Part shown: positions 38,230-41,966 of the stretch, piece after piece
Layout: the number at the start of each line of letters is the position of its first letter
Numbering within the stretch: the first letter of the stretch is position 1
Assembly: GCF_000972845.2 (NCBI RefSeq)
Contig: NC_040027.1
Coordinates: 7,616,632-7,680,631 of the forward strand
Origin: Larimichthys crocea
Lineage: Eukaryota > Chordata > Actinopteri > Sciaenidae
DNA: 64,000 nucleotides
Reading direction: 5' to 3'
Notes under the pieces: model-generated
The model's database searches: none
Told to the model about the DNA's origin: nothing
Seen by the model: the letters and a program-made list of their open reading frames with translations, nothing else
Program-made: the position numbers and the translations under genes

Positions 38230-38665
38230 TTAACACTAATGACAGCGTGAAGTTTAATATTTTACTCACCGGGAATGTTTGAAACATCTTGAGCTCCTTA
38301 GTCATCCTGTCTGAATCCACACGAGTTAATTAAAGTTACTAATTTGTGTGACAGTAAATGTTAATTCCCTCAAATGAATCATTTGTACACCGACCCAACC
38401 GTTACATCATCTGCTCTCCCTCGTCGTCTTCCTGCTGCACACCCTTTAATCTGAGATTTCATAAACTGAACACTGAATGTTTCTTTGACGGGGACCATTA
38501 ATTAAGCTCATACTTAAGTTTGAGGGAGTTTTTAAAGGTACTAATTATTAATCCAGATACCGACACGTCCTGCAGCATCATTCAAAACTCACTGAACGTC
38601 TCTTCCAGGTGAAAACTCAGGAGGCTTCTGCGAGCTCGCCTTCTCTCGTGGTTGGAGTGTCATGA
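6399..38665 (+). CDS. pde4dip: pde4dip (myomegalin), full-length transcript, 39 coding exons
   Basis: Large coiled-coil scaffold known to sit at the centrosome and cis-Golgi, where it recruits gamma-tubulin complexes, AKAP9 and PDE4D. Coding exons seen, all flanked by AG/GT: 6429-6581, 8537-8613, 12134-12257, 12357-12517, 12761-12863, 13912-13938, 19303-19440, 19535-19654, 19788-19880, 20016-20215, 20304-20462, 21099-21187, 21452-21589, 21693-21872, 21958-22152, 22224-22466, 22558-22723, 24625-24883, 24982-25267, 25351-25519, 25612-25728, 25992-26460, 27150-27385, 27502-27550, 32405-32664, 32786-32935, 33057-33254, 34688-34960, 35047-35178, 35333-35452, 35579-35768, 35849-35973, 36063-36200, 36286-36378, 36462-36616, 36714-36839, 37000-37138, 37266-37312, 38609-38665. 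Phases chain without a break except at exons 10-12. The product is roughly 2,050 residues, a little shorter than the mammalian protein. The paralogue CDK5RAP2 is excluded by the SMYLE-type exon and by the sequence around exons 21-23. Confidence 0.93.
6429..6581 (+). CDS. pde4dip: pde4dip exon 1, start codon and CM1 motif
   Basis: Encodes MSNSAFRGCRTISQ followed by HLNDLKKENFSLKLRIYFLE, the CM1 motif that in the family binds and activates the gamma-tubulin ring complex; the Phe of the ENF triplet, important in CDK5RAP2, is present. The known mammalian start, MSN...RTLSQ, lines up with the ATG at 6429, so I chose it. An in-frame ATG at 6399 would add MPPTKEPPVV; the frame is closed by TGA at 6300. 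The exon ends AAG AGG before gtgagt (phase 0). An AG at 6293-6294 could be an acceptor if there is an upstream noncoding exon. Confidence 0.92.
7811..7873 (+). CDS. pde4dip: candidate alternative first exon of pde4dip (21 codons)
   Basis: An ATG opens a 21-codon frame beginning MQQVLRSLPAIYNPSE and ending CAG before gtcagc. The donor is phase 0, as the acceptor of exon 2 (8537) requires, so splicing would replace the CM1 exon with this short N-terminus. Upstream is purine-rich sequence with E-box-like CAGGTG. I do not recognise the peptide from a named isoform; the case rests on frame, donor and position. Confidence 0.4.
8537..8613 (+). CDS. pde4dip: pde4dip exon 2
   Basis: Starts NIELKVEVESLKNELEEK directly after the CM1 exon, a block nearly invariant in myomegalin and CDK5RAP2. 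It continues the N-terminal coiled coil. Acceptor ttccag, donor gtgagt, ends in phase 2. Confidence 0.93.
10065..10157 (+). repeat. 18-bp minisatellite
   Basis: About five copies of gagaggtggagctgctga. Confidence 0.85.
10480..10505. repeat. (ATT)n microsatellite
   Basis: About eight ATT units. Confidence 0.95.
11442..11525 (+). repeat. 42-bp tandem duplication
   Basis: Two identical adjacent copies beginning ctcccgcgaaggaaaatctg, starting at 11442 and 11484. Confidence 0.9.
11593..12074. mobile_element. terminal-inverted-repeat element with TA flanks
   Basis: 482 bp bounded by gagctacatgtg and its exact reverse complement, with TA on both sides (11591-11592, 12075-12076). An internal cacatgtagct copy lies near 11,687. 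It is noncoding; TA flanks fit a Tc1/mariner-type origin. Confidence 0.5.
12134..12257 (+). CDS. pde4dip: pde4dip exon 3
   Basis: Coiled coil with the family block QSEAELQRRLSERQEEISHM and a following METHIONINE-rich heptad stretch ending LLQE. Acceptor cttcacag, donor gtaaaa; enters in phase 2, ends in phase 0. Confidence 0.9.
12357..12517 (+). CDS. pde4dip: pde4dip exon 4
   Basis: Encodes EAELARGEAERMASLADSEA and further charged coiled coil ending LLDKDR across the junction. Alignable with the mammalian segment that precedes the AQRDKRIEEL block. Donor gtgact, phase 2. Confidence 0.88.
12761..12863 (+). CDS. pde4dip: pde4dip exon 5
   Basis: Encodes AIEELTQQKHLLGLRVEELE and ends PKKAE before gtaaac. 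Matches the family's DKRIEELNQSL coiled-coil block. Enters in phase 2, ends in phase 0. Confidence 0.88.
13912..13938 (+). CDS. pde4dip: pde4dip exon 6, 27-nt microexon
   Basis: Nine codons, SDGVYSQMQ, between tccacag and gtgaga; phase 0 on both sides, so it can be skipped without a frameshift. Support is only the splice sites and phase, because the peptide is too short to place by similarity. Confidence 0.6.
14151..14365 (+). mobile_element. TTAA-flanked MITE copy
   Basis: Starts ttaaagggccagtgtgtagt, contains the caccctctccttcaaagcac block and ends near gctgacacactg. Confidence 0.5.
14851..14879. repeat. (CA)n microsatellite
   Basis: Uninterrupted array followed by an A-run. Confidence 0.98.
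15155..15211. repeat. (CA)n microsatellite with two CG interruptions
   Basis: CA array interrupted twice near its left end. Confidence 0.98.
15992..16206 (+). mobile_element. short TTAA-flanked inverted-repeat element (MITE), complete copy
   Basis: 215 bp, ends aggtccagcgtg and (reverse complement) aggtgcagtgtg, flanked on both sides by TTAA (15988-15991, 16207-16210). TTAA targets suggest piggyBac-type mobilisation. Further copies lie at about 1215, 14151, 32058 and 63627. Confidence 0.6.
16330..16975 (+). promoter_or_regulatory. probable internal promoter and 5' UTR of the SMYLE-type isoform
   Basis: GC- and CpG-rich stretch inside the 5.4-kb intron between exons 6 and 7, directly before the SMYLE exon; the AT-rich sequence on its left makes it stand out. 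It has several ccggacc/accggat repeats (16,478-16,690). A possible acceptor at 16,933-16,942 (tctcttctcag) suggests the 5' UTR may itself be spliced. No TATA box is evident. Confidence 0.55.
16994..18241 (+). CDS. pde4dip: pde4dip alternative first coding exon, SMYLE/MMG8-type N-terminus
   Basis: An internal promoter would make an isoform without CM1. The 416-codon exon starts MKEACRICARELCGNQRRW, as in the mammalian SMYLE/MMG8 isoform, which links the Golgi and centrosome to microtubule plus ends through EB1. Two cysteine pairs, C5/C8 and C51/C54, are spaced like a four-cysteine zinc site. Conserved stretches follow: the FDTVIARVEALSLERLHKLL helix, then RRCRGCAALRVADSDYE at about residues 188-204. 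SKLP at 342-345 fits the SxIP/SxLP class of EB1-binding motifs. The exon ends TTT CAG CAG before gtagat (phase 0) and joins exon 7 in frame. If the donor is not used, the frame runs 18 more codons to a stop at 18,296-18,298. An in-frame ATG at 16976 would add six residues; I chose 16994 because the family starts there and its context (A at -3) is better. Confidence 0.93.
18836..18909. repeat. long (CA)n microsatellite
   Basis: About 37 pure CA units in the intron after the SMYLE exon. Confidence 0.98.
19303..19440 (+). CDS. pde4dip: pde4dip exon 7, junction shared by long and SMYLE isoforms
   Basis: Encodes RLIEEQQGQLSQYESAAGQC and then a coiled coil ending SETRNQ. It lines up with the mammalian segment where the SMYLE isoform rejoins the main frame. 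Phase 0 at both ends, so it accepts either exon 6 or the SMYLE exon. Acceptor tgtttcag, donor gtacag. Confidence 0.92.
19535..19654 (+). CDS. pde4dip: pde4dip exon 8
   Basis: Coiled coil KLQQRLGEMELELRSAREEA followed by QRQERNIQNI, matching the family block EKLNEMSYELKCAQESSQKQ. Phase 0 at both ends; donor gtagac. Confidence 0.93.
19729..19782. repeat. (TG)n at the exon 9 acceptor
   Basis: 27 TG units ending five bases before exon 9. Confidence 0.98.
19788..19880 (+). CDS. pde4dip: pde4dip exon 9
   Basis: Encodes AAELYLVIEEQNKMLCSLKE, matching the family block ETEELYQVIEGQNDTMAKL. The acceptor agcag follows a (TG)27 array with no pyrimidine tract between. Phase 0 at both ends. Confidence 0.93.
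20016..20215 (+). CDS. pde4dip: pde4dip exon 10, frame disrupted
   Basis: Lies between acceptor cacctgcag and donor gtgaga where the family has its QVALLDLQSALF...KHNQ segment. Fragments EVLALQ, QRQAARTQED and RHNQ can be recognised, but in different frames. In phase with exon 9 it hits TAG at 20067. Its 200-nt length is not a multiple of three although both neighbouring junctions require it. The likely cause is several single-base consensus errors; a real lesion cannot be excluded. Confidence 0.6.
20304..20462 (+). CDS. pde4dip: pde4dip exon 11, frame disrupted
   Basis: Follows acceptor cgtttcag and starts DLQLALWTARSA, like the family's ELRKALQQLQ. The entry frame stops at TAG 20349; the frame EEEQLRRMRARQTEAGGERE is open in the middle, and the end reads SLLHQRQLIE in the entry frame again. 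The two switches suggest compensating indels. The donor (gtcaca) is weak. Confidence 0.55.
20464..20950. repeat. degenerate CA-rich minisatellite (CACACTGAA-like units)
   Basis: About 0.5 kb of irregular units such as cacactgaacacacactgaa with units of varying length and frequent single-base dropouts, next to the damaged exons 10-12. It differs from the clean (CA)n arrays elsewhere. Confidence 0.85.
21099..21187 (+). CDS. pde4dip: pde4dip exon 12, one base short
   Basis: Encodes DCELLEDPKEKRDSLLQKLR then RGQERNRA, matching the family's LLEKLRQRIHDKAVALE that directly precedes RAIDEKF. The exon is 89 nt and ends GCT TGG AG, while exon 13 begins in phase 0. One missing T in an expected GCT TTG GAG end would restore agreement. 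Acceptor tttttcag, donor gtcata. Confidence 0.75.
21197..21238. repeat. (CA)n microsatellite after exon 12
   Basis: About 21 CA units, nine bases after exon 12. Confidence 0.98.
21452..21589 (+). CDS. pde4dip: pde4dip exon 13
   Basis: Encodes RAVDEKFRCVEEKEEETRRL, then REKERDLERQRCVL; very close to mammalian RAIDEKFSALEEKEKEL. Phase 0 at both ends; acceptor cttctcag, donor gtaaga. Confidence 0.95.
21655..21689. repeat. (TG)n at the exon 14 acceptor
   Basis: TG array ending just before the tcag acceptor. Confidence 0.98.
21693..21872 (+). CDS. pde4dip: pde4dip exon 14
   Basis: Encodes SLEVLVRGKGLELEQVCDAW and a coiled coil ending RTQEAQ; matches the family's MESLLRAKGLEVEQL. A (TG)n array abuts the acceptor (gtcag). 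Phase 0 at both ends. Confidence 0.95.
21958..22152 (+). CDS. pde4dip: pde4dip exon 15
   Basis: Encodes DLRCSLLAQIQSAPSDVLEE, then RLQLKDRLFQEVLADRTHQV. Matches the family's LCQRLQRKERMLQDLLSDRNKQV. Phase 0 at both ends. Confidence 0.95.
22224..22466 (+). CDS. pde4dip: pde4dip exon 16
   Basis: 81 codons of coiled coil: DSASRLDEVMTEQTARLQEL, later ELRLALRREKESQEQSRSQA and SLTRTLLVKEEIIR. Matches the family's ELELMAKKERESQ...SLTRNIQIKEDLIK. Phase 0 at both ends; donor gtcagc. Confidence 0.94.
22558..22723 (+). CDS. pde4dip: pde4dip exon 17
   Basis: Encodes DLQRQMVEPSGLSLVERLTQ and EVQELRESLVQQ, the family's DLQMQLVDPEDIPAMERLTQ block. A short (TG)n array precedes the acceptor (tgtgcag). Ends in phase 1 at gtgggc. 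Confidence 0.94.
22724..24624 (+). other. pde4dip: intron 17 of pde4dip
   Basis: AT-rich 1.9 kb. Mammalian myomegalin has a roughly 90-residue coiled-coil segment (LMLEGLVDERSRLNEALQ...) at this place; I find no trace of it here. Confidence 0.7.
24006..24044. repeat. (CA)n microsatellite
   Basis: Array with one CAGA interruption in intron 17. Confidence 0.97.
24625..24883 (+). CDS. pde4dip: pde4dip exon 18
   Basis: Begins with the acidic stretch ELSSEDEDEADDDLNSEYTE, corresponding to the family's DTEDTSTEFTDSIEEE. It then encodes LGELKAQLEKAGFSSLSQMR, the family's ELKAQIEEAGFSSVSHIR. Ends in phase 2 at gtgaga. Confidence 0.95.
24982..25267 (+). CDS. pde4dip: pde4dip exon 19, acidic segment
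   Basis: KALFSLQAENRDLKHQL continues the coiled coil. A run of about ten Glu (25,080-25,109) and a Glu/Asp-rich linker with WDAWDGELSLSQ follow. The GAG-repeat coding is prone to length change. Ends in phase 0. Confidence 0.92.
25351..25519 (+). CDS. pde4dip: pde4dip exon 20
   Basis: Encodes LRERLMVSEATVQAQAEQLK DYRELL, matching the family's LQEKLLLSEATVFAQANELEKYRVML. Ends in phase 1 at gtgagt. Confidence 0.95.
25612..25728 (+). CDS. pde4dip: pde4dip exon 21, diagnostic myomegalin block
   Basis: Encodes DSKQIQVDLQDLGYETCG and RSENEAERED, nearly identical to the mammalian protein and the strongest single piece of identity evidence in the window. Phase 1 at both ends. Confidence 0.97.
25902..25995 (+). 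repeat. 27-bp tandem repeat duplicating the exon 22 splice acceptor
   Basis: The unit agtttgatgactgtttgttc plus cctgcag (27 bp) occurs in three copies before the exon. Each gives a ccctgcag acceptor: exon starts possible at 25911, 25938, 25965 and 25992. All four keep the same frame, and each upstream choice adds nine codons (EFDDCLFPA-like). Confidence 0.9.
25992..26460 (+). CDS. pde4dip: pde4dip exon 22
   Basis: Starts EFDDLEMCTSLDCGSQWWPA and carries SLQRLVEDLRSQLSRSQAVI, RLRSLSTSSDYGPSTPRK and EDDEGWQSSDG. These match the family's VIQNLKSRVRSLSVTSDY and DEDEGWLSDG. It ends AAWPG across the next junction (phase 2, gtgaga), like mammalian SASWPGKYDSLIQ. Three upstream acceptors may lengthen it in 27-nt steps. 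Confidence 0.95.
27150..27385 (+). CDS. pde4dip: pde4dip exon 23, NBPF-related segment
   Basis: Encodes KFDTLIQAQARELSHLRQRL, REGRGVCNILTQHL and DIDYYMGQSFRDQLAQSSAL. The ARELSxLRxxxREGR...LAQxxxLxxxxxxK pattern is shared with NBPF proteins, whose N-terminal half is thought to derive from this gene. Ends in phase 1 at gtgagt. Confidence 0.96.
27502..27550 (+). CDS. pde4dip: pde4dip exon 24
   Basis: 49-nt exon, DHPEDPDEKTELLAI, linking exon 23 to LSKELQQKDK. Donor gtcagt runs straight into a (GT)n array. Phase 1 in, phase 2 out. Confidence 0.88.
27555..27597. repeat. (GT)n at the exon 24 donor
   Basis: GT array that begins within five bases of the exon 24 donor. Confidence 0.98.
29646..29702. 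repeat. (AAAC)n-type repeat
   Basis: Imperfect acaa-type array. Confidence 0.9.
29843..29922. repeat. (GT)n microsatellite with GTGC interruptions
   Basis: About 80 bp; a block of gtgc units lies in the middle. Confidence 0.97.
30260..30360. repeat. (GA)n-rich polypurine tract
   Basis: About 100 bp of gagag/gaggga units, 0.9 kb before the candidate alternative first exon. Confidence 0.95.
31292..31455 (+). CDS. pde4dip: candidate alternative first exon for a C-terminal myomegalin isoform
   Basis: Lies in the 4.9-kb intron before exon 25. The frame opens after TGA 31280; the first ATG (31292) begins MAPLWKAMLSKSSPLYRD, and a second ATG is at 31313. It then encodes LFSFSLWEWKAQERELLLLK and KLTDRERRALLAQL, an amphipathic helix resembling the family's coiled coil. 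The donor (gac aagtaag) leaves phase 2, which exon 25 needs, giving DKLSKELQQKDK. No acceptor with a good pyrimidine tract lies upstream, so a first exon is likelier than an internal one. I cannot tie it to a named isoform. Confidence 0.62.
32054..32176 (-). mobile_element. TTAA-flanked MITE copy, short
   Basis: Read on the minus strand: ttaaaggagcagtgtgtaga and gtgacatctggtggtgaggc. TTAA at both ends (32054-32057 and 32173-32176). Confidence 0.55.
32379..32400. repeat. (TG)n at the exon 25 acceptor
   Basis: TG array directly joined to the gcag acceptor. Confidence 0.97.
32405..32664 (+). CDS. pde4dip: pde4dip exon 25
   Basis: Encodes LSKELQQKDKVIESLRAKL, a His-rich patch (HHHPH) and SSHALSDTTDQSDRISYVSD, matching the family's LSRELQEKEKVIEVLQAKL and SSHALSDSHRSPSSTSFLSD. 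The acceptor gcag follows (GT)n. Phase 2 in, phase 1 out. Confidence 0.96.
32786..32935 (+). CDS. pde4dip: pde4dip exon 26, Ser/Pro-rich linker
   Basis: Low-complexity SGSMSRHPSVPPSIASSH and SPSMQCPSSPHKPAD, corresponding to the Ser-rich linker in the mammalian protein. Phase 1 at both ends; acceptor tttccag, donor gtagga. Confidence 0.85.
33057..33254 (+). CDS. pde4dip: pde4dip exon 27
   Basis: Pro/Ser-rich start, then GVGFSLAEVHQELQMLQKQL, matching the family's VSLAEAQQELQMLQKQLG. Phase 1 at both ends, donor gtgcgt. Without splicing the frame continues to a stop near 33,310, so a short terminus is possible. Confidence 0.93.
33255..34687 (+). other. pde4dip: intron 27 of pde4dip
   Basis: No exon seen. 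The middle (about 33,420-34,320) has even composition and open minus-strand stretches with scattered stops, suggesting an old inserted repeat or retrocopy that I cannot name. Confidence 0.5.
34688..34960 (+). CDS. pde4dip: pde4dip exon 28
   Basis: Ser/Pro/Phe-rich linker ending ADLSSGSSGYQSGTSH, matching the family's GDLSSGSSVYQLNSK. Phase 1 at both ends; acceptor cttcttcag, donor gtagat. Confidence 0.93.
35047..35178 (+). CDS. pde4dip: pde4dip exon 29
   Basis: DLMKEHLREIRSLRQRLEDS then IQTNDRLRQQLEERL, almost the same as mammalian DLLEEHLGEIRNLRQRLEES. Phase 1 at both ends; the donor gtaaca leads into (CA)n. Confidence 0.97.
35182..35209. repeat. (CA)n at the exon 29 donor
   Basis: CA array beginning three bases after the exon 29 end. 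Confidence 0.97.
35333..35452 (+). CDS. pde4dip: pde4dip exon 30
   Basis: Encodes NIYIQGLDSVGQLSSEIRLL then KEENVSLQNQLKQA, matching the family's NFYSQGLESIPQLCNENRVL. Phase 1 at both ends. Confidence 0.95.
35579..35768 (+). CDS. pde4dip: pde4dip exon 31
   Basis: Glu/Lys/Arg-rich coiled coil, KEAEQLREAALLERARLKEA and following. Phase 1 in, phase 2 out; the donor gtgtgtgtgt is part of a GT array. Confidence 0.92.
35849..35973 (+). CDS. pde4dip: pde4dip exon 32
   Basis: RLQHEVSVLQQQLCESRSLV then HSLQCELQVYKRV, matching the family's RLQHKLVLLQQQCEEKQQLF and SLQSELQIYEAL. Phase 2 in, phase 1 out. Confidence 0.95.
36063..36200 (+). CDS. pde4dip: pde4dip exon 33, NAGNAG acceptor
   Basis: Encodes FDPRELHVQLEQQLSGQADT, corresponding to the family's VAEVRALRGQLEQSIQGN. 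The acceptor reads aagcag, so the exon may start at 36063 or 36066 (one Ala more or less). Phase 1 at both ends. Confidence 0.92.
36286..36378 (+). CDS. pde4dip: pde4dip exon 34
   Basis: DNVPSPPVRDTGLVSPSSPL matches the family's DSAVSPPVRDVGMNSPAL. Phase 1 at both ends; donor gtgagg. Confidence 0.92.
36462..36616 (+). CDS. pde4dip: pde4dip exon 35, CM2-like motif
   Basis: GSFANRHGRHAVGHIEDFKA then LKQQILEGGALLRKM is the CM2-like motif, which in the family supports pericentrin/AKAP9 binding and Golgi or centrosome targeting. The acceptor is a second NAGNAG (cagcag; starts 36462 or 36465). Phase 1 in, phase 0 out. Confidence 0.96.
36714..36839 (+). CDS. pde4dip: pde4dip exon 36
   Basis: LRQILEEADSLLQMFWRAAL P, matching the family's LHHALEESASLLTMFWRAAL. 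Phase 0 at both ends; acceptor gtctcag, donor gtcaga. Confidence 0.97.
37000..37138 (+). CDS. pde4dip: pde4dip exon 37
   Basis: RLSEKEEALKDAMERLKSSN then KDSMEHFIVSQ, matching the family's QQKESMEQFIVSQLTRTHDV. Phase 0 in, phase 1 out. Confidence 0.97.
37266..37312 (+). CDS. pde4dip: pde4dip exon 38
   Basis: LSRTQDVLKKAKTNLQ matches mammalian LTRTHDVLKKARTNLE. Phase 1 in, phase 0 out (gtgagt). If the intron is retained the frame stays open for about 95 more codons of Leu/Pro-rich sequence. Confidence 0.96.
37525..37570. repeat. (TCC)n-type repeat
   Basis: Pyrimidine-rich cctcctcctctt array in intron 38. Confidence 0.9.
38185..38224. repeat. (GT)n microsatellite
   Basis: About 20 GT units in intron 38. 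Confidence 0.98.
38609..38665 (+). CDS. pde4dip: pde4dip exon 39, C-terminus
   Basis: VKTQEASASSPSLVVGVS followed by TGA (38663-38665), in the position of mammalian VKSLRALPCTPAL at the protein end. Acceptor cttccag, phase 0. Confidence 0.9.
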   Translation: MKTQEASASSPSLVVGVS

Positions 38666-40426
38666 AGCCACGGACCTCCTTCATCTCCTCCTCCACGTCC
38701 TCCTCCTCCACCTCCTCCTCATCCTCTGCTGTCCTGGGATCAGCTCACCACCAGCGCCCCCTGCAGTCAGCTCTCCTGTAGTGCACCAGCCCGCGTCTCT
38801 CATCGTGATCTGCTGTTCAAACAGAAAATGCTGGAAATTCTCAGTCTCTCATCGTCTGGAGGAACATTTCAGTTGAGAGACTGATTGTAACTGTTTCATT
38901 AATTAATGTGTTCAGACGTTATGAGGCCGTCAACATTTATATGAGACCAGTTTGAGTTCGGCTGGAGTTGGTTTGTGATTCGTAGCTTCTGATCAGCAAC
39001 ATCAACAAATATGAAACCAGATTTAACACAGAGTGACTTTAGTCCAGGTTTAGACCTGGACTTATGTGACATAGACAACTGGTTACCAACCTGGCAGGAG
39101 GAAAACTTCACAGGGGACTTCACAGAAGTTTGGGAACTTTTGGTCTAGGCAGATGAAAAACAGTGAAATAGCTTTGATCTCGTTTTTCCTGAATCCAGAA
39201 GTGACATCTTGTCTCATAAAACCACATCAGAGGAAATATTTCCCCCTTAAACTCATACATCAGAGTCTCTGGATCAGAAGCCAACTTCAGCCTTCAGCAG
39301 GGATCCAAGACACAAAAATCCACTTGATGCCAGCAGGAAAGGAGCTTTGAAAAAGCCAAAACCAAACTGCAAAGTGCTTCCTCTCAGCCTCCGTCGAGGC
39401 TCGTGTGTGTAGTTAGTGTGTAGAATAGTTGCATGTGGTTTGAGCGACTCGTGGAAACAAAGCCATACTCTCTGACGGTACGCTACGTGTTTTTGTTTTG
39501 TCATAAAAATGGCCAACTACTGATAACATGTGGAAAACACTAGAGCTAGGACTACCAATAGACAGTTAGACAATGTTCTTGTGCATTTACTCACAAATAA
39601 AACACCAATTTAGGATTTGTTGCTCCCTGTCCTCAGACTCCAGAGTATTACTGTTAAATGTGGAGTCGGTTCTCTTCAGATGTTTAAAGAAATGTGGGTC
39701 CAACCCAGTTTTTCCTGCTGAAACACGAACCTGCAGTGTCAGACCGCCTTCAGATGAAGCTGCTGAAGCAGCTCAGTAAACCAGTGTTCATGAAAAGACT
39801 GGACTCATCGAGCTGCTCAGCGGTTTGTGCGATGCCTTCAGTGACCTGTGCGATAATTTGTCTTCTCGTCATTAAAGTGCACGGTCCAAGAGAGATGTTT
39901 CATTTTTCTAACCAAAAAAATGGACCACACTTTTATCCTTTTTTTTAATATATATTTTGGTTATTTGTTTTTTTGCTAAATTTGTGAATCAGTTTATGTT
40001 TGAATTTCCCTCGAGATGACAATCATTTTTTAAAAGATTAAAAAGAACATCTGTGTGTAAACCTCTGCAGGATCTGTGACGCTCACTGTGCAAATGAACT
40101 TTTCTCAAATTGGGTATTTTACACTGGCTTCTCCACGTTTGAGTTCTCTTTTAGTTTTTCTGGATTTCTCTGTAAAGATGAGCTGTTTTTCTTTCTGTGC
40201 ATGAACTGTGGCTTCACTGCCCTCCAATACTTTTACTGAAATATGCAATTTTTGGGTTACTGTGCAATAATAGCCTTTGTGGTACTAAAGTGCCATGTCA
40301 TCTCGTTTCAGCTCTGAAGCTGAATTCATGGAAACAAATTGAGTTTTGGATGAATCTGTCCAAATTTATGACAATCAATCTGAAGCAGTTTTAAAGGCCC
40401 TCTTTAACTTTTGGCTCAGTTTTATA

Positions 40427-40432
40427 AATAAA
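40427..40432 (+). terminator. candidate polyadenylation signal
   Basis: AATAAA downstream of the pde4dip stop, followed within 70 bp by a T-rich run. Confidence 0.45.
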
Positions 40433-40686
40433 GATCAACCAAAGTGAACAGCGTTTTTTCTCAAATCAGGTGAAAAATGATCAAGTTTAAATATGTTTTT
40501 TTTTTTGTGTAATATTGCCCGCAGGTCAGAGGTCAAACTTAGTGTCTTTCTTAGTGTCTGTGTGGTTTTAGGAGCCACGTCTCATGTATGTACATATTAA
40601 AGGGAGTGTGTGTTTTTTTGTTGCTGTATTTTTATGCATGTTTTCTTTATTAAAAATGTTTTGGGGTAAAAGTGAAAAACCTTTTT

Positions 40687-40692
40687 AATAAA
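40687..40692 (+). terminator. candidate distal polyadenylation signal
   Basis: AATAAA about 2.0 kb after the pde4dip stop codon, at the end of an AT-rich tract. Confidence 0.4.
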
Positions 40693-40867
40693 AAGGGGAC
40701 GAAACAACATCTGTCTTTCTTGCATCAACTACATGACATCATCGACCACGGGACACGTCACATCATCGACCACGTGTCTCTCTGGAGTCAAATACAGACC
40801 CACAAGCTAAAAGAAAATAAATCATTTCACTAAAAACACATTCAGACTGAGCTAAACATTAAAAAGG

Positions 40868-41300
40868 TGTTTTTCTGTCTGAGATTTGAATGTTGGAAGG
40901 TTGGTACAGTCACAGACTTGTTTGTGGAGAGAGTTCCAGAGGGAGGAGGGCAGCTACTCTGTCGCCCCAGGCTCGGTGCTTGGTCCTGGGGTGGTGGTGG
41001 AGTCCGGAGGTTAGGGTCAGATGAACGGAGGAGGCTGTGGGATGTGATTGTAGTGATGGAGCAAGTCAGTGAGGTAAGAGATGCCTGGTTATGGAGGGCT
41101 TTGAACTGAATGTGCTGTGAAACCAGGACCCGTGGAGGTTCTGGAGGACAGGGGGGATGTGGTCACGGTGTGAGGGTCGAGTTTTGGATGTACAGGAGTT
41201 TATTGAGAGTTTTGGATGGTGTGCCGTAGAGGATACTGTTGCAGTGGAAGGTGTGAATGAAGGAGAGTGATGGGGTTCATGTGAAGTGATCATGATAGCT
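40868..41300 (+). repeat. teleost dispersed repeat fragment
   Basis: Phrases such as gagttccagagggaggaggg, ggagggctttgaa and gttttggatggtgtgccgta recur in a repeat widespread in fish genomes. A weaker relative may lie at 28,320-28,440. Class not assigned. Confidence 0.55.
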
Positions 41301-41554
41301 GCTGTTAGCTGTAAGCTCAGTTAGCTGTTCCACTGTCTGCTCGCCTGGCATCAGCTTCTGGCTTGTAGCAAGCTGAGCTACAGCAACATGGCAAACGTAG
41401 TTTAACTCCTTTTACATTGAGCCGACTTCATCTCAAGTCAATCACACCTTTCAACAATAGTTTGACGTGCACTGATCTACAGCAATGCAGCAACTTATTT
41501 GTAATAGTTGTAGTTATGGTTCTATTTTATTTACATCTATTTATTTGTTGCATA

Positions 41555-41640
41555 GAAGTCAGCCTTTAATTGTTTTCATTATGCCAAGAGGCTGCTGCAA
41601 CACTTTAATTTCCCTTTGAGATTAATAAAGAACACCAGAG
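41555..41640 (+). mobile_element. LINE-type 3' end remnant
   Basis: ggctgctgcaacactttaat followed by ttccctttgagattaataaag is the typical 3' end of fish L2-like LINEs. Confidence 0.5.
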
Positions 41641-41788
41641 CTCCATCAGCAAATCCCTCGAGCCTGAAACGCTCCTCTGCCAAAACAGTCAGCACCTAAT
41701 TCACTGTAAATCACAGAGCAGCCGGAGGACGTCAGAGGGAAACCAGAGAACATCTTCTCCATAAAGTATGATCCAGGTTCACCAGAAT

Positions 41789-41790
<2 letters not shown>

Positions 41791-41832
<42 letters not shown>

Positions 41833-41906
41833 GGTAACATGTTCAAAGCATGTTTCATCGACTTCCAGCAGGTGGAAGCAGACTCCAACAAAACTGATAA
41901 AATAAA

Positions 41907-41952
<46 letters not shown>

Positions 41953-41966
41953 CACACACACACACA
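41791..41966. repeat. (GT)n array followed by (CA)n array
   Basis: GT at 41791-41829 and CA at 41909-41966, complementary arrays 80 bp apart that could fold back on each other. Confidence 0.95.

Larger units (their letters stand above)
38666..40700 (+). other. pde4dip: probable 3' UTR of pde4dip
   Basis: About 2 kb of AT-rich sequence without convincing coding frames after the stop. AATAAA signals at 40427-40432 and 40687-40692 are candidate cleavage signals; which one is used cannot be told. Confidence 0.6.

Noticed and set aside
6429..38665. Identity as CDK5RAP2
   Set aside because: CM1 alone fits both paralogues, but exons 21-23, 29 and 35-38 and the SMYLE exon follow myomegalin much more closely.
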